Origin: Callorhinus ursinus
Taxonomy: Eukaryota; Chordata; Mammalia; Carnivora; Otariidae
Assembly (NCBI RefSeq): GCF_003265705.1
Contig: NW_020312867.1
Coordinates: 7,999,470-8,063,469, forward strand
Reading direction: 5' to 3'
DNA length: 64,000 bases
Position numbers and translations under genes: made by a program. Positions 43,240-59,574 of this stretch are shown here, in pieces. Below the pieces are notes generated by a model. The model did not search any database, was not told where the DNA came from, and saw only the letters and a program-made list of their open reading frames with translations. The stretch's first letter is position 1, and the number at the start of each line of letters is the position of its first letter.

Positions 43240-44419
43240 TTTATTCACAATAAATTAAAAGAGGGCTGGTGGCAAGCAAACACACCACTAAAGAAAAGAA
43301 GTCCCAGGACCAGACATTCTCTAAGCACTTGATTCTATTAATTTCTGAGCTTAGCCTTGACCTTAGAACTAACTGAAAACTGATGATACTGATTTTGGGG
43401 TTCATGTTAGACTTTTTCTTGGGAGGGCTGATTTTAGTGTAAAAGCAGGGAAATGTTTATCTAAAAAAAAAAAAAAGAAAGAAAGAAAAAAAGAGAACAA
43501 AAGAACAGTCAGGTAGCGAATGCACTCCTTCCCAGACTTCCCGGGGTTCTCAGGGTCTAATCCTGGCCTTGGTGAGTGGGGGAGGGGAGGGGACTCACTT
43601 CCAGAGTTTTGGTGTAGCCCCTCCCCCCATCATCTCTCTGCCTCCCAGGAGGTCACTCACTTTCCAAGGAGCAGGACCTTGTGGGTCAGGAGGGGTGACA
43701 GGAAGGGGTGTGTGGGGTACAACGTCCATCCATATTGGGAACTGGGGCGTCAGGATGCCCAGGGTCCCACCATTTGCCATCTGTCTTTTAGAAGCTTCTC
43801 TGCGAGGAGAGTGGGAAAAAGGAAACGGGACAGGGGTCATCTCTCAACCACCCTGGCCACTTCTACGTTGTGTAGATTGTCCCTTGTTATTTCTGTCGGG
43901 CAGCAGATCAGGAAATGGCCCAAGAGGGCTTGCTACATGCTGGGCGCTTCTCCCCTTTATCACTGTGCTAAGCCTATGAGGTAGGTGCTATTTATCATAA
44001 TCCCCATTTTAGGAAACCGAGGCACAGAGAAATAAGTGACTTCCCCGAGGTCTCACAGCCTGTGAGGGCTAGCTCACCCTCTCAGCCGTCGCCCTTCGGA
44101 CACTCTTGAGCCTGCCTCCAGCTGGGTGCTGCAAACCTGCTCTCTCTCAAGAGTCGGAAGCAGTTCTGCAATGGAGTTGCGGGCACTGTGACACAGACTG
44201 GGGGAGGGCTGTGCTTTGCACTTCCAGGTCCCGTGGGGGGCCTTGTGGCGTTCTCCACCGTTCCTGAGGGGAGCTGGCGGGGATTGCTTAAGTGCTCAGC
44301 CTGGGCCTCCCAGCTCCCTGCCACTTGCCCTTGTGACCTTAGGCATGTGCCCTGCTCAACTTCCCAGGTGTTAGTAATGGGGGCGGGTCAGGGCCCTGTC
44401 CTGGACCGCTCCAGGTGTC
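43240..44419 (-). other. SLC52A3: Probable SLC52A3 3' untranslated region
   Basis: The first AATAAA on the minus strand after the stop codon is at 43245-43240, giving a 3' UTR of about 1.2 kb with cleavage expected near 43.22 kb. A MIR (43920-44070, antisense on the plus strand) lies inside. Variant GATAAA signals occur earlier (about 43955 and 43990), so a shorter UTR is possible. Confidence 0.35.
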
Positions 44420-48958
<4,539 letters not shown>

Positions 48959-49233
48959 GATGATGTCTGCCCTGTGCCGAAGCCGCCTCCTCCCAGATCA
49001 GCCTGCAGGGGGCGCCGTGGAGAAAAATGCCGGGTGAGCAATGTTAGGGTCACCGTCTGTCAAAACACCATGCTGTGGAGCCCAGGTTTTCCCTGATCTT
49101 TCCCCTTCTCGTGAACAAGTTGGCTTTTTATGACAGGAAAACACAGGCAAATTCTTTTATAACTAACCTTTCCAGAGGGGCAAGCTTCCCTAACTGTGGC
49201 TCATAATTCCAGAGACCATCAAAGAAAAGTTGG

Positions 49234-49297
49234 ACACATGTAACTGCATAAATATTAAAACAAAAGTCATCCGACAACAAACAAAACACCTTCTTCA
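49234..49297 (+). repeat. 64-bp segment, source copy (within old L1 text)
   Basis: Runs from 'acacatgtaactgcataaat' to 'caaaacaccttcttca' and continues into an A run. The flanks ('catcaaagaaaagttgg' before, 'agaaatacc' after the A run) are continuous with diverged sense L1 sequence. An identical copy lies at 50327-50390. Confidence 0.95.
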
Positions 49298-49430
49298 AAA
49301 AAAAAAAAAAAAAGAGAAAAGGTCAGAAATACCAGTAAGATCAAAAGATGACCACCTGGGGGAAATATTTGCAATGTAAATCATAGACAAGAGAAACATC
49401 TTCCTCTTATGTAAAGAATTTGTAGAAAAT

Positions 49431-49638
49431 GGGGCACCTGGGTGGCTCAGATGGTTAAGCGTCTGCCTTCTGCTCAGGTCAGGATCCCAGGGTCCAGGGA
49501 TCAAGCCCCACATCGGGCTCCTGGCTCAGCGGGGAGCCTGCTTCTCCCTCTCCCTCTGCCTCTCTCCCTGCTCATGCTCTCCCTCCCTCTCTGTATAGCT
49601 GTGTCTCAAGTGAATAAATAAAATCTTATAAAAAAAAA
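49431..49638 (+). mobile_element. Carnivore SINE in SLC52A3 intron 1
   Basis: Head 'ggggcacctgggtggctcag', body 'ctcagcggggagcctgcttc', tail 'aataaataaaatcttataaa'. Imperfect duplication 'aatttgtagaaa' against 'agtttgtagaaa'. Confidence 0.95.
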
Positions 49639-49744
49639 AGAGTTTGTAGAAATTAAGAACAAAAAGACTGAATAGAAGAATGGGCAAAGGATGTGAACAG
49701 TTCAGAGGAAAAGGTACAAATAAGCCTTAAACATACAAAAAGAT

Positions 49745-49945
49745 CTGGGCTTGCACCCAGCTCTGCCCCTGGTTAGCAGGGTGACCTCGGGCAAGTGATA
49801 TTGCCTCTCTGTGCCTCCTATTCCTCATCTGTAAAGAGAGGACAGTCTTGACTTTATGGATTGTAATGATATGCAAATATGTTAATGTTAATAAGCTAAT
49901 GTTTTTAAAACAGGGTCTGACGCACGGTAAGTACTTACGGAGGGC
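49745..49945 (+). repeat. MIR SINE (sense)
   Basis: 'gggcttgcacccagctctgc', 'gggtgacctcgggcaagtga', 'cctcatctgtaaagagagga' and 'agggtctgacgcacggtaag'. Confidence 0.8.
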
Positions 49946-50326
49946 TAGCTATCACCCTCATGGTGAAATGCCGGGTTTGGTGACATGGTCATTTTTGTCC
50001 AATTCACATGAAAATTAATACATGACTAAATTTAATACATGACTAAAATTATTACAATTTTTTAAAAAAGGAAAAAAAAAGTTTCCCATGAGGCACCATT
50101 CTGGAGAGAAATGTTGATGGGGCCAAGCCCTTCCTTTTACAGATGGGAAACAGGGTGGGGTCTAGGGAGGTGGGATTTGGAGCCAGTCCCTTGCAGCATT
50201 TGGCCTCCTGACCAACCCCTGCCCCCAAGTCCAACCTTGCTCTCTTTTGGAAGCTGCTGAAGCTTCCCTGTGGCTAGGCCTCCCCTGGGAAAGTCCCAAC
50301 CTCAGCGGCTCCTTTCCGGGTTCCAC

Positions 50327-50390
50327 ACACATGTAACTGCATAAATATTAAAACAAAAGTCATCCGACAACAAACAAAACACCTTCTTCA
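50327..50390 (+). repeat. Exact 64-bp copy of 49234-49297
   Basis: All 64 bases match. The left flank ('ctcctttccgggttccac') and right flank ('gccgcagatgaactc') are GC-rich and not L1. Directly after it, 'tcagccgcagatgaactc' is repeated once as 'tcagccgcaggtgaactc'. Confidence 0.97.
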
Positions 50391-52124
50391 GCCGCAGATG
50401 AACTCTCAGCCGCAGGTGAACTCCTTTCTTCCTTCCTCCACTGAGCAGAGTGCAGTCTGACCTGCTTTCCGTCCTGCTCTACCACGGTCTGTCTAGAGGA
50501 CTCGGGCAGGTGGCTTAAGCTCTGTCTCTCACCTGTGAGGCTGGCCTGACTAACAGCCCAGGACAGGCCTGGCTCTGGGCCCCCCACCGAGAGCACCCAG
50601 GGAGGGAAGCTCCAGGCAGCTGTTGCATGGGGAGGACCCTTGCCATCCCTCCCCTTCAGTTGTGTGCAGCTTCTTGGCTGCTCACTCCCACCTGAGACCA
50701 GACTGTGGCATAGAACAGGCAGAATCCCACTAAAAAAGAGCTGCCCTGCTCCAACTCAGGCAGAGTTCTGCCTCTGATGGGTGAAACGATAGGGAAGGAC
50801 AAAAAGGTAGAGGTTGAACAATATTCCAAGGCAGAGGCTGCTAGCTGCTTCCCATTACTTACTCTTCCCTTTTTCCTTAGTTGTCACGGAGACCAGATGT
50901 TTGGTTGGGCAAATGGCCACCGAGCTAAAGGAGTACATTTCCCAGCCTCCCTTGCAGTGGTACACTGCCAGCCGATCGAGGCCAGGCCAGTGAGGTTGTG
51001 AGGGACTTCGAAAAGTCTCCTTAAAGATGAGGGAGCGTACCTTTCTGTCCTTCCTCTGTCCTGCTGTCTGGAACTCAGATGAGATGGCCAGAACCCCAGT
51101 GGTCGTTTTGTGCTAAGAAGGATGGTGTGGGGGCTAGGGGGAGATTAGACCTTAAGGCTTTGTGGTACAGAGCTGCCATACTGGTTCTGTTCTGCCTGCC
51201 ACTGAACCATTTGTTCAATGCTGTGTGCATTGTAAATAAGCTGTTCTCTTGTTTAAGCTACTCATTTTATATACAGCAAAACAGTGGCCAAGTGTGCAGA
51301 GAGATGTTCAAGGAGATAGAGAGACTGATTATAGTAGCGAAAACCTCATGAGGACATTTATCTCCTTTACTCTGGATGTCCCAACTCAGAAACTCAGGTT
51401 CTGCCCCAAATGGGATTTGATCAAAAACCAAAATCAAATATGATTAGTTGTTGAGGTATACCTTAAAGAGACATAGAAAGATTAAGAGTAAACCTGGGGG
51501 CAAAGGTCTTCCAGGGAAATGCAAAGAGATGGAGGGAGGGAGAGAGAGAGAGAAACAAAGAGCTCTCGATATGGGATTTGATGCCAAAAGTATAAATTAA
51601 GACCCCGAGTCATTTCATACTGATAGATAGTCCTTAGCGGAGTCAAAGCAGTAGTGGATATCTAGAGTCTGCGTAACATTCCCCCACAGCCCCAGACATG
51701 CCTGGAGAGACAGACGGCAGCACAGTCTGGGCGGGGTGGTGACTCACTGCTCTAGGCCTTGATGGCAGAGGGCAGCGTAAAATAAATAAGGGTATAGAGG
51801 AGGTGATCAATGATATTTTTAATAAACAGGAATAAGTAAATAACTAAAGGGAGGAGGCGGATTTGCTAAAGATGGTTACTTTTATCATCTGAAAAGCTAT
51901 TAAAATAATGAGAGTTCAGCCAGATGTCCAGTTATACATTTCTAAATATGTAGTTTTCCTGCATAGAACCAGTTAGAAAATAAGACTTGCCAGGGTAGTC
52001 ATTTGGGAAAAAAAGAAATAAAGCTGGATCTCTTTCTTACTTCTTATCCCTCACCCCTGAAAAAAGAATTCCAGCTGGATCAAATGTTTAAATATATTTT
52101 TTTAATTAAAAAAAGAATAAAAAT

Positions 52125-53245
52125 GTCCAAAGAACATAGAGGCAGAGGGAACTGCCTGTGCAAATGTCCTGAGGCAGGAATGAGCCTGGGGCAGTGTGGC
52201 TGGAACAGTGGGCTTGAGGAGATGAGGGCAGGTGGGCAGGTAAGGAGCCTGAGTCTCCTTTATGTGCAACAGGTTCTATGCACCAAAAGACTAAATCCCC
52301 ACACCCCACAGAGCTGAGTTGTCTGGGTTCTAATGCAGGCACCACATGGCTGTGTAAGTTGAGGGAAGTGATTTGGCTCTGCAAGTCTCTTCCTTTGGCA
52401 GGAAAACAGTCATGATGGTGGTATGGCCCAGCATGACCCATCTCCTGTGTGGCTCTCCTGCCCAGGCCTGCTTCCAGGCAGCCACACCAAACGCCCCACG
52501 CTCCTGGGCCTGGGAGACACAATGACCCATTGATGGGGGACGTAGCCATCAATGACAACGGCGGGGGGCGGCGGGGGCGGGGGATGTCCTCGGCAGAGCA
52601 AACTGCATGTGCAGAGGCCTGGTGGTTCAGAGCAGTACGGGAGTGGTTTACAATGAGTAGTATGTTGGGAGTATTTTAAAAAAGTACGTAGCTCTTTTCT
52701 CTTTTCCCTCTAGTGACCTTGCAGTTCTTATTCATTCATTCGACCAGTACTTACTGGCCACTTGCTGTGTGCTGGACAGTAATTTCTGCTCTCAGGAAAG
52801 AGTGAGAAGTCACTGAGTGAAATAAAAACCAGCAACCAAGAGCGAGTCAGTAGTGATTAAGGGCTGTGGGAGGGAAGCAAAGCTGGGAGGAGCGGGCAAA
52901 TGTAAATGGGGTTGTCAGAGGGAATGTGAAGGAAGTGTGGGAGTGAGCCAGGCCCGGGGAGAGTGGTGCAGGGGCAGGGAACAGCAAGTGCAAAGGCCCT
53001 GGGGTGGCTGCAGCAGTGTGAGCGGGCAGCGCAGGTCTCATAGGGCCCTGTAGGTAAGAGTTTGGGTGTTTCTCTGAGCCCAAATCTCTATTCCTGGGCA
53101 GAGGGAGGACCAGCTCTAATTGAGTTTTAGCAGAATCACACCGGCTATTGTGAGAAGAGTCATGTGGGGCCAGGGCAGAAGTAGGAGTGAAGCCTGTTTA
53201 TCCGTTAGGGAGCTGGTGTGGTATTCCAGGCAAAAGATATCGTAA
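52125..53245 (+). repeat. L2-like old repeats (sense), two copies
   Basis: 52125-52270 has 'caaatgtcctgaggcaggaa' and 'tgagcctggggcagtgtggc'. 52731-53245 has 'ttcattcattcgaccagtac', 'cagggaacagcaagtgcaaa', 'agggccctgtaggtaagagt' and 'ggtgtggtattccaggcaaa'. The second is the longest copy of this type in the window. Confidence 0.65.
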
Positions 53246-53249
53246 TGCC

Positions 53250-53455
53250 AATGATAATAAGAACTCGAACAGTAGCCACCATTTGCTGGCCAAGCACTTT
53301 ATACACATTATCCATTAGATCCTCCCAACAATCCCCAGGTAGGCAGTATGACGATCTCCATTTTATAAATGAGTTAATGCGGCTCAGAAAAGTAATTTGC
53401 CCCACGTCACCCAGCTGGTCACCTGGGAGCTGGGATTGGAACCTAGGCCGGGCCG
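53250..53455 (-). repeat. MIR SINE (antisense)
   Basis: 'ccaagcactttatacacatt', 'cccaggtaggcagtatgacg', 'ccattttataaatgagttaa' and 'ggagctgggattggaaccta'. Confidence 0.8.
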
Positions 53456-55342
53456 ACTGTGGACCCAGCCTGAGTAGAGCCCAGGAGGGGAGGGCGTTAC
53501 GAAGAGGCGGCAGGGGCTGGGCTGAGCTGGACCCCTTTCCACTCGCGCCCGGGCCTCCCCACCGCATGGGCTGGGAAGGGGAGAGATGAGACGCCAAGAC
53601 ATATCTGCTTCCCGGGCCCCACCAGCGATGGCGGGAGACCAGAAACCTAAGTAAGGCTCTGGAGGAGACACGTAAGACTTCATCTGCTCCGTGGCAGATG
53701 CGCACCCAGGTACGGAGCCAGGACAGCCCCTGGCAAAGGGGTCTCTTTCCCTCGAATTCTTGTATCTAAAGCTGAGAGTCCCAGGCCCAAGGGAGTGGGG
53801 GTGGGGGGCCGGTGTGCCCTCAGTGTGTGGCTGGGCCACCTCCTGCCCCAGCCGGCAGGAAGGGCCCCGTCCTACCTCGACCACCCGAGCCTAGGCAGCC
53901 TCCAGTCCCGGCGCTCCTGTGCTCTCCGCTTTGCTCCCTCACCGCATTATCAGGCATCGGCTCAGCTGTGGAGCTTTATCTGTGTCTTATCATTTGAGTG
54001 CTGACCACTCCCACTGGAGTATCATCTCCCTGTGAGCAGGGCCCTGTCTCTCTTCCAGGGTCCATGTGGCCGCCTGGTTTGCAAAGGGCTGGGCCATTGA
54101 CCCAGCCTGCCTCGGCCTTGTGGGTTGAGTTGGCCAGGGTGGCCCGGGCAGTGCCAGCCGGCAGTGTGGGCCCTGTCTACACCCGCTCCTGGACAAGGGT
54201 CCCAGTCAGTGTTGTCCCGGAGTCCTTGGTGAATCCTGCAGGCCCCCGCCTGGGGCCTGGGATGTGGGACCCGGCCCGTCCTCATGAGAGTGGTGGGGAG
54301 GTTGTCCGGGTTGGGGAGGCAGGGTGGCTTTGAGTAGACAGAGCAGGGAGAGAGCGAGAGCCAAAGCTAGAAGCCAAAATGGGCAGAGAGAGTGACAGAG
54401 GGACAGAGGCAGGGCAGGGGGAAGAGGTAGGGCAGAGGGCAGGGGGTGGGAGAGGAGACGGAGGTAGAGGAGTGGCTGTGTGTGCTGGAACCCCGGCCCG
54501 GCTCAGCAACCACCCTCACCTAACCGCTCACATCCTTGTGGATCAAGAGGCTTTCTCTTGCCTCTCCTCAACTCGGAGGTCCCAGGCCACCTCCTACTCA
54601 ATGTTCCCATTTCACAAATGTGGGGAAACTGAGGCCCAGAGAGGAGGCAGTGCTTGCCCACACTGTGTCTCCCTCCCAACCCCCCCCTCCCATCTCAGGT
54701 TGCGGTGGTCATCCAGGCCTGCTCTCACTGGCTGTGTGTCCTCAGGCCAGCTGCTCACCCTCTCTGGGTCTTGGTTTCTCCATCGAAGAAAGGGTGTGGG
54801 GATGCCCCTGTCTTGTTGGGCTTGGCTGATAGGGAGGAAGCAAGGAGACAATGGGAGCCCAGGCTGGCTGGCAGGGACTTCGAGTTCCCTTCCTCCTCCT
54901 CCTTCCCTGGGCCTGGAAGGGCTGCAGGCCTCCCACGAGGCTGACCTTGGCGAAGCAGCCTCCCTTCAGTGCTCATCCCAACCCCCAGCCCCCATGCCAG
55001 GCTGGTGAGACTCCGGCCCAACCTGGCAGGAACAGCTGTCTAGACTTCCCAGCGGTGTGGAGAGGCAGCTGGGCAGAGGTCAGTGGGGGTCCAGTCTTTT
55101 GATCCAGGGAGGAGGGGGCTGAAGTCCACCAGGCCAGCTCCAACCTGACCACAGAGGAGGAAGCCCTTCTTCCCTTCTATCTCTCCCCCGCCTCCAGCCC
55201 AGGAGTCTGAAACCAGAGGAAAAACCACAGACCACCCGCTGTCCCCAGACAAGTGCCCCCCGCTCCTCCAGTGCCCAGTGCCGGCCCCTGGTATCGGCAG
55301 CAGTGCCTCCCAGCCCTGAGCCGCCCAGCAAGGCCTGCTTAC
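53456..55342. other. GC-rich unique sequence upstream of the SLC52A3 body
   Basis: No exon recognised. Short MIR scraps at 54600-54660 ('cccatttcacaaatgtgggg') and 54690-54800 (sense). Long overlapping frames on both strands are compositional. Confidence 0.45.
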
Positions 55343-55460
55343 CTGCAGGTCCGGTCCCAAGTGCCCGGGAGGGGCGGAGGCTGCCCGGTTAGTATTAACC
55401 TGCCCCGCCCAGCCCTGCAGAGGGAGAGTCCGGGGAGGGTGGGCGGGGCTGTCACCGGCA
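55343..55460 (-). promoter_or_regulatory. SLC52A3: Probable SLC52A3 non-coding first exon and GC-box promoter
   Basis: On the minus strand, CCGGACCTGCAG|GTAAGCAGG gives a near-perfect donor with the exon edge at 55343. Upstream of it the DNA carries GC boxes ('gggaggggcggagg' at 55367-55380, 'ctgccccgcccag' near 55401, 'gggtgggcggggctg' near 55438) and no TATA element, as expected of an Sp1-type promoter. No cap site can be read from sequence alone, so the right edge is approximate. Confidence 0.5.
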
Positions 55461-55739
55461 CCAAGAGCCTACTGTGTGTCTGCAGTGGCCCAGCCGCCCG
55501 ATCCCCTCGATCCCCAGGCTACAACCGGAGCAGTACAGGGCTCACATTATCAAGTGAGGGTTGACTCCTAGAAGGCAGAAGACCTGCCCAGGCTGGCTCT
55601 GGCCTCACCCCAGGGCCACCATAATTCCTTTCACACAGGAACAGGGCTCCCTGGAGCAGAAACTCTTGGTTCAAATGCTGGAGCTCAAGCGAGTCACTGG
55701 CAAAGTGGGGGTATTAATAGCATCCTCCTGGTAGGGCAG

Positions 55740-56110
55740 AAATCCTAATAGCCAGTGTGTGCCAAGCTGACTCTGTGCCAGGCACTGAGCCTGACACTCT
55801 TCACCACAGCCTTTGGGCGGGGTGGGGAAAGATACTATGACAATCCCATTTTACAGTTGAGGAAACAGAAGCCCAGAGAAGTCAAGAGCCTCGGTAGAGC
55901 TGGTCTCTGACGTCTACTGACAAATACCTGTCCGACAACAGTAATAGTTCGAATGTGATTAAATCTTTCAGGAATCCTAAGCAGTAGGCAGATACTACTT
56001 TTAGTTGCTACTTTACAGAGGGGGAAACAGACTCACAGAGGTTAAGTGACTGGCTCGAGGTGCTCTAGCCGGGAAGTGCAGGGTCAGATTCGAAGCCGAC
56101 TCCAGCTGAT
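55740..56110 (-). repeat. Two MIR SINE fragments (antisense)
   Basis: 55745-55900: 'gtgccaggcactgagcctga', 'cccattttacagttgaggaa'. 55945-56105: 'gctactttacagagggggaa', 'acagaggttaagtgactggc', 'cagggtcagattcgaagccg'. Confidence 0.8.
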
Positions 56111-56652
56111 GCTCACACGGGTTCTGGCACCTACCTGGTAAATGCTCATTGCATGTTGACTTCTGAGAATTCTCGCCCGCTTTTTGCCTGTTCTCGGAGA
56201 TATTCCTTTGCTTGATGAGCAGTCGCTCTCCAGGCAGATGTTTGGCATGAGAGGTGAGCAGAGCCCGGAAGGGGACACCGGACCCCTCTCTGAGCTGGCA
56301 GGGGCTCAGTAGCACTTCAGGTTGTGGGGACACAAGAATGTGCTCCCTAGGGGAGCCCCCGCCAGGACACCAGCCGTGAGAGGCCGCTCCTGGCCCCAAT
56401 CCCTCCCGCCGACTGATGCTCCTTTCTGACTCCGACCATTCTCCTCTTCCGTTTGGCTGGACCCACATCCCTGCTGCTATGGTCTCCCTTCTGGTCACCT
56501 CAAAGGTGCCAAAAATACCTTGTGGTATTTTTATTTTTTATTTTTATATTTATATTTTTTATTATTTTATTTTTATTTTTAATTTAAAAACATATCTTTA
56601 TTATCAACCCGCAAAGACTCCCCTGTTGCTCACCAAATTAAAAAAAAATGCC

Positions 56653-56851
56653 GGGGCGCCTGGGTGGCTCAGTCGTTGAGCGTCTGCCTTCGGCTCAGGT
56701 CATGATTCCAGGGTCCTGGGATCAAGCCCCGCATCGGGCTTCCTGCTTGGCGGGAAGCTTGCTTCTCCCTCTCCCACTCCCCCTGCTTGTGTTCCCTCTC
56801 TTCTCTGTGTCTCTGTCAAATAAATAAAATCTTAAAAAAGTAAATAAAAAT
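56653..56851 (+). mobile_element. Carnivore SINE (young arctoid type)
   Basis: Head 'ggggcgcctgggtggctcag', body 'gcttggcgggaagcttgctt' and 'cactccccctgcttgtgttc', tail 'caaataaataaaatcttaaa'. Duplication 'aaaaaaatgcc' (56642-56652 and 56852-56862). Confidence 0.97.
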
Positions 56852-57049
56852 AAAAAAATGCCTAAGCCTCACATTTACGTCTTCTCTCAGCTGGGACCAA
56901 TAAACCCTGACAACTTTATCACTTGCCCTTTCTTATATGTAGCCTTTCTTGCTTCCAGCCAGAACTGCTTACCATTCTCTTAAGTATTTATAGTAAGTCT
57001 AAGCCACCAAACTTTCCATATGAATTCTTCTGTTAGAATACCCTTTTTG

Positions 57050-57212
57050 GGGCGCCTGGGTGGCTCAGTCAGTTAAGCATCAGACTCTTGATTTTGGCTT
57101 GGGTCATGATCTCAGGCTTGTAAGATTGAGCTCTGAGTTTGGGCTCCACGCTGGGTGTGGAGCCTGCTTGGGATTCTCTCTTTCCCTCTAAAAAAAAAAA
57201 AAAAAAAGAGAG
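57050..57212 (+). mobile_element. Carnivore SINE (short body) with 15-bp target duplication
   Basis: Head 'gggcgcctgggtggctcagt', 'gggtgtggagcctgcttggg', A-run tail. Perfect duplication 'agaataccctttttg' (57035-57049 and 57213-57227). Confidence 0.97.
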
Positions 57213-57239
57213 AGAATACCCTTTTTGCCCCATCTCTCT

Positions 57240-58025
57240 CTCTGCCCCCCATTGGAAAATAAAAAAACAAAATGTATTGAGTTATTTGTGGGAAGCACTT
57301 TGGGGAACACAGAAGGCTATATACAGCTTTTCCCAAGAGCTTATAGGCCAGTGACAAAGACAAGACAAAAACACATAAAAACTAAGCAACAGGATCATGG
57401 CAGGAGCCACACTGTCTACATGATGTATGTGTATTTCTGGGAGCCTATCAGAGCAGACACTTAATAAATGGATACAGGATATATACATAAATATATTTGC
57501 CCTGCAAACTTGTTGAGAACAATATTCCTGAGTTATAACACCTGCACAGTGTCACTGATTTCTGTAAGAATTTAATCTTCTCTCTCTCTTTTTTTTCTTT
57601 GAAGCAGACTTTCCTAGATTTTAATACATTTCATGGCTTTTCAAACCCAGGTATTATAAATGAAGATAAATAAACTTAATTTTCAAATTTCATCCTTCAT
57701 TATGCTCTTCTACATTCTGGAACAATTTGACACTGTGCTTTACGACCAGCTTCAGGAATCCACAAGGTTGGAACTAATTTCATACTATTACCAAGATGGT
57801 ATCAACATGGATTGTGTTCAACTTTGGTATCTTCAAATGTATTAATAAGTAAGAATTGTAAAAATTTGTGTTGTAATTGTTTGTAATGGAACAAGCACTC
57901 CAAGTTCATATTTTAGATACTTAAACCTCCGGGACATAGTTTATTCAATTGTTTACAGTGTTTTTCAACAGCGGCTTTCCAGTGTAAAGGACCCTTGAAA
58001 TACCAAACTTCCTTTTTCCCCTCAA
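57240..58025. other. AT-rich sequence, no gene recognised
   Basis: 57570-57980 has no repeat hallmark I can name; it includes 'ttcattatgctcttctacat' and 'gtaattgtttgtaatggaac'. It may be an old DNA transposon, a UTR-derived pseudogene or unique DNA. Confidence 0.35.
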
Positions 58026-58029
58026 TTTT

Positions 58030-58455
58030 ATTAGAACTCCTGTTTCTAATATTTTTTTAACATTTTAAAATTTAAATTCAATTAATTAACATATAATGTA
58101 TTACTGGTTTCAGAGGTACAGGCCTGTGATTCATCAGTCTTATACTCAGCACTTACCCAGTGCTCATTCCATCACGTGCCTCCTTAATGCCCATCCCCCA
58201 GTTATCCCAGCCCCCCACCCACCTCCCCTCCAGCAACCCTCAGTTTGTTTCCTAGAGTTAAGAGTCTCTTATGGCTTGTTTCCCTCTCTGATTTTGTCTT
58301 GTTTTATTTTTTCCTCTCTTCCCCTATGATCCTCTGTTTTGTTTCTTAAATTCTACATATCATTGAGATCATATGATCATTGTCTTTCTCTGATTGACTT
58401 ATTTCACTTAGCATAGTACCCTCTAGTTGCATCCACATCGTTGCGAATATATTGC
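58030..58455 (-). mobile_element. Carnivore-type L1 3' end (antisense)
   Basis: 'attaacatataatgtattac', 'tcagaggtacaggcctgtga', 'ttcatcagtcttatactcag', 'tggcttgtttccctctctga' and 'ctctagttgcatccacatcg' form a familiar antisense L1 3' UTR. Confidence 0.85.
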
Positions 58456-58581
58456 CCCATCTCTTTCTGGCACAATCCTATCCATATTTCAAAGCCAATC
58501 TTAAATGTTATCTCCACCAAAGAAACCTTTCTGGATATCGGTTTCTACTATAACCAGTATACATTGGGAGCTTAATAAATG

Positions 58582-59053
58582 TAACATATGTAGCCGGGGT
58601 GGAGGGGTGCGAGAGCACCTGGCCTCACGGCTCCCAAACAGATCTGGTTCTGCCCCTGGCTACTGACCAAATCCAAAGGCAGAGAGACCAGTGGAGGTGA
58701 AAGGAGGAATTTATTTCAGCGAGGCCAGCACCGGAAGTCGGTGGGCTGATGTCTCAAAGGCTGTGTCCAAAACTCCGAAAATACTCCCCGGGTTTATATA
58801 AGGAAGCTGTGGGATGCAGGGGGGTGGGCCGGGGCAGGTGGGCAGTGAGGGTCAAATCGTTCACTGTCTTGGAGTCAAGTACGGGCGGGTCCTGCTGGCT
58901 CAGGGCAGTCCTTGTGGCTTGATGGGGCAGTTTCACTCGGGCAGGGCGTGCTCTGCCGGTGGGGTCTCCCACCTGAGCCAAGAGCCGCGCTGGAAAGAAG
59001 AACCCAACCGAAAAGCTTGAGGTCCAAATGGAGACAGCTGAAGTCCTCACACG
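58582..59053 (-). mobile_element. Probable class I ERV solo LTR (minus strand)
   Basis: Read on the minus strand there is a possible TG start near 59053, a TATATAA box at about 58802-58796, an AATAAA signal about 85 bases later (58714-58709) and a CA end near 58582. This spacing is typical of a simple retroviral LTR. No internal coding region lies next to it and I could not find a clean target duplication, so the ends are approximate. Confidence 0.55.
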
Positions 59054-59574
59054 CCCCAGTGAATGAACACCAACCGGAATGTTCTCCCTTTCCTTGTCAT
59101 CTCCAGATACTTCTACAGCCTGTGTTGCTGTTTAATTAAGACTGTTATTAGTTATTTTTTGTAGCAGTTTTAGGTTTACAGGAGAACATTCCTTGCCCCC
59201 CTCCCCCCCGTCTTTACAGCCTGGGGCATCCCATCCACCTCGCCCGGGAGGCTTGCCTTTTCTGCCGATTATCTTAGAGCTCTGTCTACATCCTGCACAT
59301 CCAGAGCCTCATTCATTGGCTTCAGCCTCTGAAAGATGTTTATTAAGTGCCAGTGAACAGCTCTACTTTTCATCTACTAAACACAAGGCGAAATTGTTGT
59401 TGCCTGGTGTTTAGGGTAGACGGAGGCCAGTGAGCTCTAACCCAAGGCCCGTTTCTTTTCACCAAAGACTTTCTAAATGCCCGCTTCTAAATAGGAATTA
59501 GCCTAGGTAATATATCGTGAGGCCTTGTAACTGCTTCTTATAGATGAAATCTCTCTGATGCACAAGTCACAAGA

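Larger units (their letters stand above)
48972..55342 (-). other. SLC52A3: Probable SLC52A3 intron 1 (long 5' intron)
   Basis: Defined by the consensus donor at 55342-55341 and the acceptor just upstream of the start-codon exon. It holds old L1 text (49145-50060), a SINE, MIRs, L2-like copies and the 64-bp exact copy. Its right part (53.4-55.3 kb) is GC-rich unique DNA. Confidence 0.6.
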
